Origin: DASWTL01 sp966250385
GTDB taxonomy: Bacteria; Bacteroidota; Bacteroidia; Sphingobacteriales; Sphingobacteriaceae
Length of the DNA stretch: 64,000 nt
NCBI GenBank assembly: GCA_966250385.1
Contig: CBINHC010000004.1
Coordinates: 62,001-126,000, forward strand
Reading direction: 5' to 3'
Position 1 is the first letter of the stretch, and every line of letters starts with the position of its first letter. Of this stretch, positions 1 to 7,689 are shown piece after piece. The notes beneath the pieces were generated by a model that did not search any database, was not told the DNA's origin, and was given only the letters and a program-made list of their open reading frames with translations. Both the position numbers and the translations under genes were made by a program.

Positions 1-430
1 GAATAATAGTTTTAGGAGTTGAGGTGCTTCCCGACGTAAAAAACGCGCACAAAGGGTCTTTAGGCGACATGTGCGGATGTGATCCTGATGACGCCTCAGC
101 AGGTCTGTGTTTGTCCAGGCAGGAAGGTTCATCAAGTACCAGACTTACCGGAAGTGAAGCGGCTTTCAGTAAATGCTCATTGTCTGGAGTGATGGAAATA
201 TAGTAATTGCCAGAAAGGATAACTCCCAGTATGGCGATAAGATGCTCAATAGGATCTGGAATAGAAACAGCTATACAGGCCCTGGACAATTCTTGACTCT
301 TAATCCCCAGGGAAATCACCGATGCCTGCTCAAGTACTTCACGATAAGTCAATGAAGTATCCGGATCACTGATGGCTATCCGGTTTTCATAGGCCTTACA
401 GGCCGAGATCAGGCTAAAGGCAATATTCAT
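1..430 (-). CDS. AMP-binding adenylation-domain protein, N-terminal part (runs off the left edge)
   Basis: Reading the minus strand from an ATG at 430 gives 143 uninterrupted codons to the window edge. The product has the N-terminal layout of an ANL adenylating enzyme (NRPS adenylation domain or acyl/aryl-CoA ligase). LTYREVLEQA at residues 27-36 resembles the usual start of the domain, LIAILGVILSGNYYIS at 64-79 resembles core A2, and AFFTSGSTSTPKTI at 129-142 is the A3 phosphate-binding loop. The start lies inside the end of the upstream acetyltransferase gene (17-bp overlap), so the two are probably translationally coupled. Family knowledge says such enzymes activate a carboxylate as an acyl-AMP. 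The substrate code and any carrier domain lie outside the window, so NRPS versus stand-alone ligase cannot be decided. The A3 loop has Ser and Thr where most members have Gly and Lys. Confidence 0.8.
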   Translation of the reverse strand, partial: MNIAFSLISACKAYENRIAISDPDTSLTYREVLEQASVISLGIKSQELSRACIAVSIPDPIEHLIAILGVILSGNYYISITPDNEHLLKAASLPVSLVLDEPSCLDKHRPAEASSGSHPHMSPKDPLCAFFTSGSTSTPKTII

Positions 431-1178
431 ACACATCAAACTTATTCACGGTTTTCATTGCGAGTTTTTCCATGTTTTGATGGCTGATACTCCCGGCCGT
501 GGCTATGGCGCCGATACTCGTAATTTGCGCGTCCTGGCTCGCGGTCGCTATCCTGAAACGGAGACTCTCCTGGTGAAAGCCCTTGTTTTGATGTTCCGGC
601 AGAATCGCGCCTCCTGCAAGCAAGCACTCATGTTTATCTTTAAACATCACGGAGATACCCACGGTTGCCTGATCTTGCTTTAACAGGTATAGGCGGACGT
701 TGGGTAAAATCAGAAGCTCCCGAAAATTTTTTGAGACTTTCCTGTATTCCCGTACCCTTGAACCGAATCCCTTCAGGTAAGCTTCAGTAAATTCTTCAAT
801 GGAGGCTTCATCGGTTTCCTTAACATTGAGCCTTGTTTTGACATCTTCTTTTGCCCTCGTAGGAAGCTCGGTCTGCACAAATGTTTCTTTAAGCCGGTAC
901 TGCTCGGCAAACCCGCATTCCTTGAAGGCTTCGCGGTTTCTGGATTCGATCAGGACCTTGTGCTTTATTACCCCGCGTTCAAAATAAAATCGCTGAATAT
1001 ATTCGAACTGTTCCGCCTCAAAGGCACCGTCATCTCTCAGCAGCGCATAGTTAAAATAACCGACCTCCGGAAAGCAAAGGGTATTAAATGTTGGATGTTT
1101 CTTGATTTGGATCCGATTCTCAGGGATTGCTGAATAGGTTTTCAACCTTAATTCATCATACCGATAGAAGAGTGTCAT
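414..1178 (-). CDS. GNAT-like N-acetyltransferase
   Basis: A 254-residue protein with an ATG start at 1178. The C-terminal half (about residues 115-254) has a GNAT pattern: a strand LLAGGAILPEHQNKGF near residues 186-201, matching motif A (V-x-P-x-x-R/Q-x-x-G), then a helix, and a tail with SISHQNMEKLAMK that fits the usual SxxN-x-x-x-E element. The N-terminal half is not recognised and may be a second, degenerate GNAT-like lobe. The family transfers an acyl group from acyl-CoA to an amine; the substrate here is unknown. The gene overlaps the adenylation-domain gene by 17 bp, so the product may act in the same, possibly secondary-metabolite, pathway (inference). Confidence 0.65.
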   Translation of the reverse strand: MTLFYRYDELRLKTYSAIPENRIQIKKHPTFNTLCFPEVGYFNYALLRDDGAFEAEQFEYIQRFYFERGVIKHKVLIESRNREAFKECGFAEQYRLKETFVQTELPTRAKEDVKTRLNVKETDEASIEEFTEAYLKGFGSRVREYRKVSKNFRELLILPNVRLYLLKQDQATVGISVMFKDKHECLLAGGAILPEHQNKGFHQESLRFRIATASQDAQITSIGAIATAGSISHQNMEKLAMKTVNKFDVYEYCL

Positions 1179-1572
1179 GAAGCGGGAAAGCGATAAAAGC
1201 GGCTAAAATATAAATATTACCGGAATTTGCGGTACCAATAGCTTCAGTCGCGAACCGCGTTCAAAAAGCCCCTCGCCGATCAAAGAAACACGCGATTGAT
1301 GGTATCATGGTTTAGAATGCCGTTTTCAACGAATGGTAAGCGACTGGCCAAAATTGCGTAACTATCTGGTAAAGCAGCTTACAATGTATCTCACCAGTAT
1401 GTCGACAAAGACGTTCGGATCGATGGATCAATCAGGCTGTCCACACTGGCCATTAGCAGGACCAGGTTGAAGTATGCTCACGTGGGTTTCCTCCCGAAAT
1501 GTATAGAACTCAGCGAGATCCAGCAACCTCCTCACGAACCTTAAGACCGGGGAGGAAGACCATACATGTCGA
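1179..1572. other. intergenic region, no supported gene
   Basis: About 390 bp between the small minus-strand ORF and the acetyltransferase gene. Short open stretches exist on both strands, but none has a recognisable product or a start that fits the neighbours. It probably contains the acetyltransferase promoter and may be decayed coding sequence, like the adjacent antitoxin remnant. Confidence 0.4.
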
Positions 1573-1740
1573 TTATTCGGAAGCGAGGTTTTCCAGCTCT
1601 CTATACGGCTTTGTATACTGTCCATTCTCGTCCATTATACCAGCCGTGACGAAAGAGTTCAGTGCATCTTCTCTAGAGATCCCCATTTTGAGCTTGTCCT
1701 CGGCCAACTGAGTCAATAAATCTAAATCTTTATCATTCAT
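1573..1740 (-). CDS. small hypothetical protein (55 aa)
   Basis: A short acidic, helical protein starting MNDKDLDLLTQLAEDKLKMG. The ATG at 1740 is preferred because the sequence from there looks like a complete compact domain. An in-frame ATG at 1806 would add 22 basic residues of unlikely character. The pattern (helix, ISREDALNSFVTAGIMD, ending with a loop containing GQYTKPY) resembles short uncharacterised proteins that often lie near regulators or toxin-antitoxin genes. It follows a truncated MazE-like reading frame. No function can be assigned. Confidence 0.4.
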   Translation of the reverse strand: MNDKDLDLLTQLAEDKLKMGISREDALNSFVTAGIMDENGQYTKPYRELENLASE

Positions 1741-1826
1741 CGTTGCTGTTTCGGTAAAAGCGGGTTCTTGAAATTTCGTCTTACGTTGACAAGTAAAATT
1801 ACGCATTCTAATAATCCTTCACCAGG

Positions 1827-1964
1827 TCAATTCCTCCCTATCAAAGCACACAGTTTTTGAGCCGCCTCAGCCCATCCTTGGCGTGGGGGTGGCCTGAGGA
1901 CTATAGCTCCATTGTTAATCTCAATTTCAACGCCGGCTGGAATCCATTTACGTAACCTATTGGT
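1827..1964 (-). pseudogene. remnant of a MazE/AbrB-type antitoxin
   Basis: On the minus strand, the frame ending at the TGA at 1829-1827 encodes about 46 residues including GVEIEINNGAIVLRPPPR followed by GWAEA. This is the second half of the swapped-hairpin AbrB/MazE fold with its typical (I/V)xxGxIVxxPxRxxRxGWxEA tail. The N-terminal half is missing: a TAA lies immediately upstream in frame, no start codon is present, and rlmN ends only 76 bp away. No MazF-like toxin follows. I read it as a truncated antitoxin. A complete gene with an undetected frameshift is possible but not visible. Confidence 0.5.
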
Positions 1965-2040
1965 TTACGACTATCGTCGCCGTAAATTTTGGCAAACGGT
2001 AAACAGGGTGGAAAATTACTGGCCGAAATGTCGGATACCC

Positions 2041-3081
2041 TTACTTCTGCTTAATGGCCAGCTGGCCACAGGCGGCATCGATATCCTTACCGCGGCTTCT
2101 GCGGATGTGGGTGTTTACGCCGTTCTTCCGGAGGTACCCTGCAAATGCTTCCAGCTTGTCTTCTTCCGTATTGGTGAAATCGGCAAAGCTGATCGGGTTG
2201 TACTCGATGATATTGACCTTACAGGGTAAGTGCTTGCAGAATTTGGCCAGTTCGGCGGCGTCCTGTAAGCTGTCATTGAAGTTATTGAACACGATATACT
2301 CATAGGTCACCGGGTTCTTGGTTTTGGCGAAGTAATATTTGAGCGCTTCGGCGAGTGACTTCAGGGAGTTCTGCTCGTTGATCGGCATGATCTCATTCCT
2401 TTTGGCGTCATTGGCCGCATGCAGAGACAGGGCCAGGTTGAACCGCACCTGATCGTCTCCGAGCTTTTTGATCATTTTGGCGATCCCCGCTGTTGATACC
2501 GTGATCCGCTTGGCAGCCATGTTCAGCCCGTCCTCAGCAGTGATCCGTTCTATGCTCTTCAGGACATTGCTGTAGTTCAGTAACGGCTCGCCCATGCCCA
2601 TATAAACGATATTGCTGAGCGGAATATCGTAGTTCTGGATGGCCTGCTTGTTGATCAAAACGACCTGATCGAAGATCTCGTCGGCATTCAGGTTACGCTT
2701 GCGTTCCATATAACCGGTTGCGCAGAACTTACAGGTCAGACTGCAGCCTACCTGGGAACTGACACAGGCGGTCATCCGTTCCGGAGTTGGGATCAGTACC
2801 CCTTCGATAATATTTTCGTCAAATAATTTAAAGGTGTTCTTGATGGTCCGGTCAGAGCTGAATTGCGACTGGTGAACCTGGACAGCATTGATCACGAATT
2901 CCTGGTTCAGTTTTTCACGCAGGTCTTTGGAGAGATTGCTCATCTCGTCGAAGCTGGTAGCCGCCTTCTTCCAGAGCCATTCATAGATCTGCTTGGAGCG
3001 GAATGCAGGTTCTCCCAGTGCGGTTATTGCCGTTTTCAGCCCTTCAGGGGTGAAGCTTCTGATGTCTTTTTTTACTGCCAC
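2041..3081 (-). CDS. rlmN: 23S rRNA (adenine-2503-C2)-methyltransferase RlmN
   Basis: A radical SAM methyltransferase that methylates A2503 of 23S rRNA and A37 of some tRNAs. The radical SAM motif GCSLTCKFCATG has its three cluster cysteines at residues 113, 117 and 120. The methyl-carrying catalytic cysteines are visible in ACVSSQVG just upstream and in DAACGQL near the C-terminus (about residue 338). With the GTG start at 3081 the protein is 346 aa, the usual family length, and begins VAVKKDIRSFTPEGL. A TTG at 3108 would add nine atypical residues. It is divergent from the amidohydrolase gene. The cfr-type resistance paralogue is less likely because the RlmN pattern is well kept. Confidence 0.95.
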   Translation of the reverse strand: MAVKKDIRSFTPEGLKTAITALGEPAFRSKQIYEWLWKKAATSFDEMSNLSKDLREKLNQEFVINAVQVHQSQFSSDRTIKNTFKLFDENIIEGVLIPTPERMTACVSSQVGCSLTCKFCATGYMERKRNLNADEIFDQVVLINKQAIQNYDIPLSNIVYMGMGEPLLNYSNVLKSIERITAEDGLNMAAKRITVSTAGIAKMIKKLGDDQVRFNLALSLHAANDAKRNEIMPINEQNSLKSLAEALKYYFAKTKNPVTYEYIVFNNFNDSLQDAAELAKFCKHLPCKVNIIEYNPISFADFTNTEEDKLEAFAGYLRKNGVNTHIRRSRGKDIDAACGQLAIKQK

Positions 3082-3215
3082 GGTTATTAGAACGCAAAGG
3101 TATGGCAAATATTAGCAACGCCGGATATTTAATAGTATTATGATAATCGGTAAACAAATATTCTCCTAAGTTTGTTACCTCGAACAGTCTTTAAGCCGTT
3201 TCTTCAGGATAGCCT

Positions 3216-4394
3216 ATGATCCGAAATTTTACTGCCGATTACATTTTTCCTATTTCCTCCGAGCCGATCAAAAACGGGATAGTTTCAGTAGATGAAAGCG
3301 GGACCATTCTGGGGGTTTACCCGCAGGATCATGCCAGTCTTCATCGCGGCACATTAGAAAGGCACTCCGGAATCATCGTTCCCGGGTTCGTCAACTCCCA
3401 CTGCCATCTTGAACTGAGTTACCTGCTGGGAAGTATACCGGCCGGAAACGGCCTGGTCTCGTTCGTCAAGCAGGTCATTGAAAACAGAAAGAAGAAACCC
3501 GATCCCGGTCAGATAACCGAGGCGATGCACCGGGCAGACGAGGAGATGCGGCGGAACGGGATCGTTGCGGTCGGCGATATATCGAATACGGATATTTCTG
3601 CCGGAATAAAGAACGAGAGCTCCATCTACTATCATACCTATGTTGAACTATTGGGATTTGCTCCTTCAGCTGCGGACGCGGTCTTTGAGCATGGTCTGGA
3701 GGTGCTCAGCAAATTCAACGGATCCGCCTCCATGGTGCCGCACGCACCGTATACGGTTTCGAAGGAACTTTTCAGACTGATCCGCAAGCGATGCGCAGGC
3801 AGAAAGAACCTGTTGTCGATGCACAATCAGGAGTCGGAGGAGGAGAACAAGCTTTACCGGTATAAGAAAGGCGAGTTTGTGGATCTGTATGACAGCCTGC
3901 AGCTGAACATCGATTTCTTCAAGCCTCAGGCGCGGAACTCCATCCAGACCGTCATCCCGCTTCTTGAGGAGTCTACTCCGATCCTTCTGGTTCACAATAC
4001 CTACACGACCGTAAAGGATATTTCCTTCGTCCGGCGGTTCGGCCGCGATATATCCTGGTGTTTCTGTCCGAAAGCCAACCTTTATATAGAAGGAAGAATT
4101 CCGAAGATCGATATTTTCCTGGACCAGCCATTCAGCCTGACCCTTGGAACAGACAGCCTGGCCTCCAACGATAAGCTATGTATCCTTTCAGAGATGAAGG
4201 CCATCCATGAAAGATATCCGGCGATTCCGCTTCAGAAGCTGATCTCATGGGGAACGATCAACGGCGCCAGATTCCTGGGCGTTGACGACATGCTGGGAAC
4301 GCTCGAACCCGGAAAGAGACCGGGTCTGAACCTGATCACTGGTGTGAAGAGCCTGAACCTTACTGCCGATTCGACTGTCACCCCGTTAGTATAG
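3216..4394 (+). CDS. metal-dependent amidohydrolase (aminofutalosine/SAH deaminase-like)
   Basis: A 392-residue cytosolic amidohydrolase. The first metal motif is NSHCHLE at residues 60-66. Further ligands are expected at HAPYTVS (about 181), MHNQES (about 203) and the Asp of LGTDSLASND (about 309). A small N-terminal beta-sandwich (residues 1-55) and a C-terminal return to it (GTLEPGKRPGLNLI) fit the MtaD/SsnA subgroup. Members deaminate adenosine-like compounds. In many Bacteroidota, related proteins are annotated as aminofutalosine deaminase of the alternative menaquinone route, but no other mqn genes are in the window, so the substrate is open. The ATG at 3216 follows a 130-bp divergent region shared with rlmN. 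Confidence 0.8.
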   Translation: MIRNFTADYIFPISSEPIKNGIVSVDESGTILGVYPQDHASLHRGTLERHSGIIVPGFVNSHCHLELSYLLGSIPAGNGLVSFVKQVIENRKKKPDPGQITEAMHRADEEMRRNGIVAVGDISNTDISAGIKNESSIYYHTYVELLGFAPSAADAVFEHGLEVLSKFNGSASMVPHAPYTVSKELFRLIRKRCAGRKNLLSMHNQESEEENKLYRYKKGEFVDLYDSLQLNIDFFKPQARNSIQTVIPLLEESTPILLVHNTYTTVKDISFVRRFGRDISWCFCPKANLYIEGRIPKIDIFLDQPFSLTLGTDSLASNDKLCILSEMKAIHERYPAIPLQKLISWGTINGARFLGVDDMLGTLEPGKRPGLNLITGVKSLNLTADSTVTPLV

Positions 4395-4443
4395 TCGAGT
4401 ATAGTGTTTGCTGATCTGCTGTGAAAAGCTCATTTTTACGGCA

Positions 4444-5388
4444 ATGAATCCCATCAAGGAACTATTCCAGATCGAGTATCCGATCATCCAGGCCGGTATG
4501 GTATGGTGCAGCGGATGGCGGCTGGCGTCTGCCGTTTCCAATGCCGGCGGCCTCGGTTTGATAGGTGCAGGCTCCATGTATCCGGAAGTGCTCAGAACGC
4601 ACATCCGGAAGTGCGGGGAGGCAACCCAAAAGCCTTTCGGGGTCAATGTGCCCCTGCTCTATCCCGATATTGATCAGATCATGGATATCATAGTATCCGA
4701 AGGGGTAAAGATCGTTTTTACCTCTGCCGGAAACCCGGCTACCTGGACGTCGTGGCTCAAAGGCCATGGCGTGACCGTGGTTCATGTGATCGCCAATACC
4801 AAATTCGCTTTGAAGGCTGAAGCGAGCGGGGTCGATGCCGTGGTAGCCGAAGGGTTCGAAGCGGGCGGCCATAACGGTCGTGAAGAAACGACTACGATGT
4901 GCCTGGTGCCCATGATCCGGGATGCGGTCTCCATACCGGTCATCGCTGCGGGCGGTATCGGGGATGGCCGGTCCATGCTGGCGGCCTTCGCGCTCGGCGC
5001 TGACGGCGTGCAGGTTGGTTCCCGTTTTGCCGCAACGGCAGAATCCTCGGCACATGAGCTTTTCAAGCAGGCGATCGTCAACTCCGGCGAGGGTGATACC
5101 AAGCTGAGTATGAAATCGCTCGTGCCGGTGCGCCTTCTGAAGAACGAATTCTTTGAGAAAGTGGACGCCGCGGAAGCGCGCGGGGCCGGACGGTCGGAAC
5201 TCATGGAGCTGCTGGGCCGCGGCCGTGCAAAAAGAGGGATGCATGAAGGGGATATGGTCGAGGGCGAACTCGAAATTGGTCAGGTTTCTGCTATGATCCA
5301 CAGTGTGGAACCTGCAGCGGAAGTATTGAAGAGGATCTGGCAGGAATTCCTGCACGAAAAGCAGCAACTAGCAAATCTTGAATTTTAA
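4444..5388 (+). CDS. nitronate monooxygenase / FabK-like FMN enzyme
   Basis: A 314-residue FMN-dependent TIM-barrel protein of the 2-nitropropane dioxygenase family. Visible are the N-terminal IEYPIIQAGMVWCSG, the loop GGLGLIGAGSM, the EAGGHNG motif with the probable catalytic His, and the FMN-phosphate loop AAGGIGDGRSM followed by GADGVQVGSRFAAT. Members oxidise alkyl nitronates (e.g. propionate-3-nitronate) or, in the FabK branch, reduce enoyl-ACP. Sequence alone does not separate these safely. The ATG at 4444 gives the normal family N-terminus; an upstream alternative start adds 12 unrelated residues. Its stop is 1 bp before the acylphosphatase ATG, so the two are co-transcribed. Confidence 0.85.
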   Translation: MNPIKELFQIEYPIIQAGMVWCSGWRLASAVSNAGGLGLIGAGSMYPEVLRTHIRKCGEATQKPFGVNVPLLYPDIDQIMDIIVSEGVKIVFTSAGNPATWTSWLKGHGVTVVHVIANTKFALKAEASGVDAVVAEGFEAGGHNGREETTTMCLVPMIRDAVSIPVIAAGGIGDGRSMLAAFALGADGVQVGSRFAATAESSAHELFKQAIVNSGEGDTKLSMKSLVPVRLLKNEFFEKVDAAEARGAGRSELMELLGRGRAKRGMHEGDMVEGELEIGQVSAMIHSVEPAAEVLKRIWQEFLHEKQQLANLEF

Positions 5389-5389
5389 A

Positions 5390-5674
5390 ATGAGACATCT
5401 GGATATTACAGTATACGGAAAGGTTCACGGCGTTTTTTACAGGGCTTCCACCAAGGCTGTGGCTGACCAGCTGGGGATCAAGGGACGGGTCAAGAACATG
5501 ACGGACGGTACCGTTCAGATCGAGGCGGAAGGCGATGACTTTTCGCTTGAGAGCTTCCTGGAATGGTGCCACGAAGGACCGGAGAAGGCGCAGGTTGAAA
5601 AAGTGGAAAGCGCCGAAGGCGAAATTAAAAACTATCGTAATTTTGAGGTGATCAAAAAAAACCTCCTCTGGTAA
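5390..5674 (+). CDS. acyP: acylphosphatase
   Basis: A 94-residue protein of normal acylphosphatase length. The signature GKVHGVFYRAST contains the phosphate-binding loop and catalytic Arg, and GRVKNMTDGTVQIEAEG contains the catalytic Asn. It hydrolyses acyl phosphates such as acetyl phosphate or carbamoyl phosphate. The ATG at 5390 is one base after the preceding stop; an upstream in-frame start would overlap that gene and add residues not usual for the family. Confidence 0.95.
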   Translation: MRHLDITVYGKVHGVFYRASTKAVADQLGIKGRVKNMTDGTVQIEAEGDDFSLESFLEWCHEGPEKAQVEKVESAEGEIKNYRNFEVIKKNLLW

Positions 5675-5698
5675 TCGGTCATCCTAAATTAAAGACTT

Positions 5699-7201
5699 TT
5701 GTCAACCCTTAGAAAATTTGCCGGTCAGACAGCCATCTATGGTATCAGCACGATCGTTTCCCGGTTCCTGAACTTTATACTGACCCCGATCTACGTGAAT
5801 GTATATCCGGCGAAGGTATACGGGGTTTTCAACACGCTGTACAGCTACGCCTCCGTAGTCAATGTCCTGCTGGCATTCGGGATGGAAACCACATTCTTCA
5901 GGTACCTGAACAAATATGAGGGCCGGAAAGACAAGGTATACAGCAACTCGTTCATCGTGGTCGCCTTCCTGGCGCTTTCATTCTTTCTTTTCACGATCCT
6001 GTTCTCGGGTAGCATCGCGCGGTATGTCTCCAATGAATTTGTGGCCAGCTACGCGGATTATCTCCAGTTCGTAAAGTTCTTCATCTATATCGTGGTGGTG
6101 GATGCCCTCTCGGTCGTTCCCTTTGCCAAGGTGCGTGCGGAAGGCAGGGCGGCCCGGTACGCCGTCCTCAAGTTCGTCAACATCCTGGTCTTCGTCCTGC
6201 TGAACCTGTTCTTCATCTACATCCTGCCGTTCTGCATCCGGCAGAACCTGCTGGGGGCTTCCGTATTCGCGGACTCATTCCGTGAAGGCTGGGTCGGGTA
6301 TGTCTTTATCTCCAACCTCGTCGCCAGTATCGTAACGTTCCTGATGCTGCTGCCGGAAGTTATGCAGCTCAGACCCTCGTTCGACCGGAAGCTTTTCAGG
6401 GAGATGTTCCGGTACAGCTGGCCGATCCTCATCGCCAATATTTCGTTTATCATCAATGAGAATGCGGACAAGATCTTCCTTTCGGAGTTACTGCCGGAAG
6501 GGATCAGCAGCCGCGATGTCGGGATCTACGGGGCCTGTGCCAAGGTGGCCATATTCCTGAGTATTTTCATCCAGGCCTTCCGGATGGGAGCGGAGCCCTT
6601 TTTCTTCAGTCATTCGAAGAATGCCAATGCCGGCCAGACCTATGCCCGGATCATGAACTTCTTTATCATTGCGGTCTCCGCGATCTTTATCGGGCTGGCG
6701 GCGAACATCGAGATCCTCAAATATTTCATCCGGGGCGGGGAAGGTCAGGAGGCCGTTTACTGGTCCGGCCTGGGCGTAATTCCGGTATTATTGTTCGGCT
6801 ACGTTTGCCTGGGTATCTACATGAATCTCTCCGTCTGGTACAAGCTGTCTGACCAGACGCGGTACGGGTTGTATATTTCAGCAATCGGGGCTGTATTGAC
6901 GATTGTCCTGAACATTATTTTTATTCCCCGGTACAGTTACATGGCCGCGGCCTGGGTTTCCCTGATCGCCTATATGACCATGATGGTCGTCAGTTACCTC
7001 TGGGGGCAAAAGCATTACCCGATACCATATAATATGCAAAAGTCCGTTCTGTATCTGGCAGCCGCCCTCGTGATGGTCCTGGTATCCTATTATATATTCG
7101 AACGGAACCTGATCATCGGAAACCTGCTGTTTGTAATTTTTGTGGGAACGGCATTGTTTTTAGAACGCAAAGAACTAAGTTTAATACTCAGGAAATCCTG
7201 A
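5699..7201 (+). CDS. polysaccharide/oligosaccharide flippase (Wzx/MurJ-like)
   Basis: A 500-residue integral membrane protein with about 12-14 hydrophobic segments and the N-terminal pattern FAGQTAIYGISTIVSRFLNF typical of the MOP-superfamily polysaccharide biosynthesis exporters. Such proteins flip undecaprenyl-linked glycans across the inner membrane. The start is a TTG at 5699; downstream ATGs would remove the first conserved helix. It follows acyP by 24 bp and precedes dut by about 55 bp, in a plus-strand run. No glycosyltransferases flank it directly, so it may handle a conserved cell-wall or lipid-linked precursor rather than a capsule (inference). Confidence 0.85.
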   Translation: MSTLRKFAGQTAIYGISTIVSRFLNFILTPIYVNVYPAKVYGVFNTLYSYASVVNVLLAFGMETTFFRYLNKYEGRKDKVYSNSFIVVAFLALSFFLFTILFSGSIARYVSNEFVASYADYLQFVKFFIYIVVVDALSVVPFAKVRAEGRAARYAVLKFVNILVFVLLNLFFIYILPFCIRQNLLGASVFADSFREGWVGYVFISNLVASIVTFLMLLPEVMQLRPSFDRKLFREMFRYSWPILIANISFIINENADKIFLSELLPEGISSRDVGIYGACAKVAIFLSIFIQAFRMGAEPFFFSHSKNANAGQTYARIMNFFIIAVSAIFIGLAANIEILKYFIRGGEGQEAVYWSGLGVIPVLLFGYVCLGIYMNLSVWYKLSDQTRYGLYISAIGAVLTIVLNIIFIPRYSYMAAAWVSLIAYMTMMVVSYLWGQKHYPIPYNMQKSVLYLAAALVMVLVSYYIFERNLIIGNLLFVIFVGTALFLERKELSLILRKS

Positions 7202-7255
7202 CGCGGAAGCATTGAATCGTGTCTTCCCGATTGTTTAATAGTAAACACCTTACCC

Positions 7256-7687
7256 TTGAGAATCCGGATAATCAATAAGTCAGCACACCCGCTTCCGTCC
7301 TATGAGACCTACGGCTCTGCCGGAATGGATCTGCGCGCGAGTATCGAAGCCCCCGTTGTATTGAAACCCATGGAGCGGAAGCTGGTCCCTACGGGGCTGT
7401 TCATCGAACTGCCGATCGGATATGAAGCGCAGATCAGACCGAGGAGCGGGCTTGCGTTCAAGCACGGTATCGGGATCGTCAACTCGCCCGGAACGATCGA
7501 CGCCGATTACCGCGGTGAGATCCGGATCCTGCTGATCAACTTCTCCGACACGGATTTTCTGATCAATAACGGCGACCGGATCGCCCAGATGATCGTGGCA
7601 AAACATGAAACCGTACGGTGGGAGCCGGTGGAAGAGCTGACCGAGACTGTCCGCGGCGAAGGCGGGTACGGACATACAGGGATCTGA
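7256..7687 (+). CDS. dut: deoxyuridine 5'-triphosphate nucleotidohydrolase (dUTPase)
   Basis: A 143-residue trimeric dUTPase. All five motifs are present: AGMDLRA, PRSGLA, GTIDADYRGEI, GDRIAQMI and the C-terminal RGEGGYGHTG loop that closes over the active site. It converts dUTP to dUMP and pyrophosphate, keeping uracil out of DNA. The start is TTG at 7256 (then AGAATCCGGATA), giving the standard N-terminus MRIRIINKS. The next gene begins 2 bp after the stop. Confidence 0.97.
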   Translation: MRIRIINKSAHPLPSYETYGSAGMDLRASIEAPVVLKPMERKLVPTGLFIELPIGYEAQIRPRSGLAFKHGIGIVNSPGTIDADYRGEIRILLINFSDTDFLINNGDRIAQMIVAKHETVRWEPVEELTETVRGEGGYGHTGI

Positions 7688-7689
7688 GT

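Noticed and set aside
1428..1625. 65-codon minus-strand frame
   Set aside because: It overlaps the better-supported 55-aa ORF in another frame and has no protein-like pattern.
4462..5367. 301-codon open frame on the minus strand, opposite the nitronate monooxygenase gene
   Set aside because: Antisense shadow of a well-conserved gene; no family resemblance.
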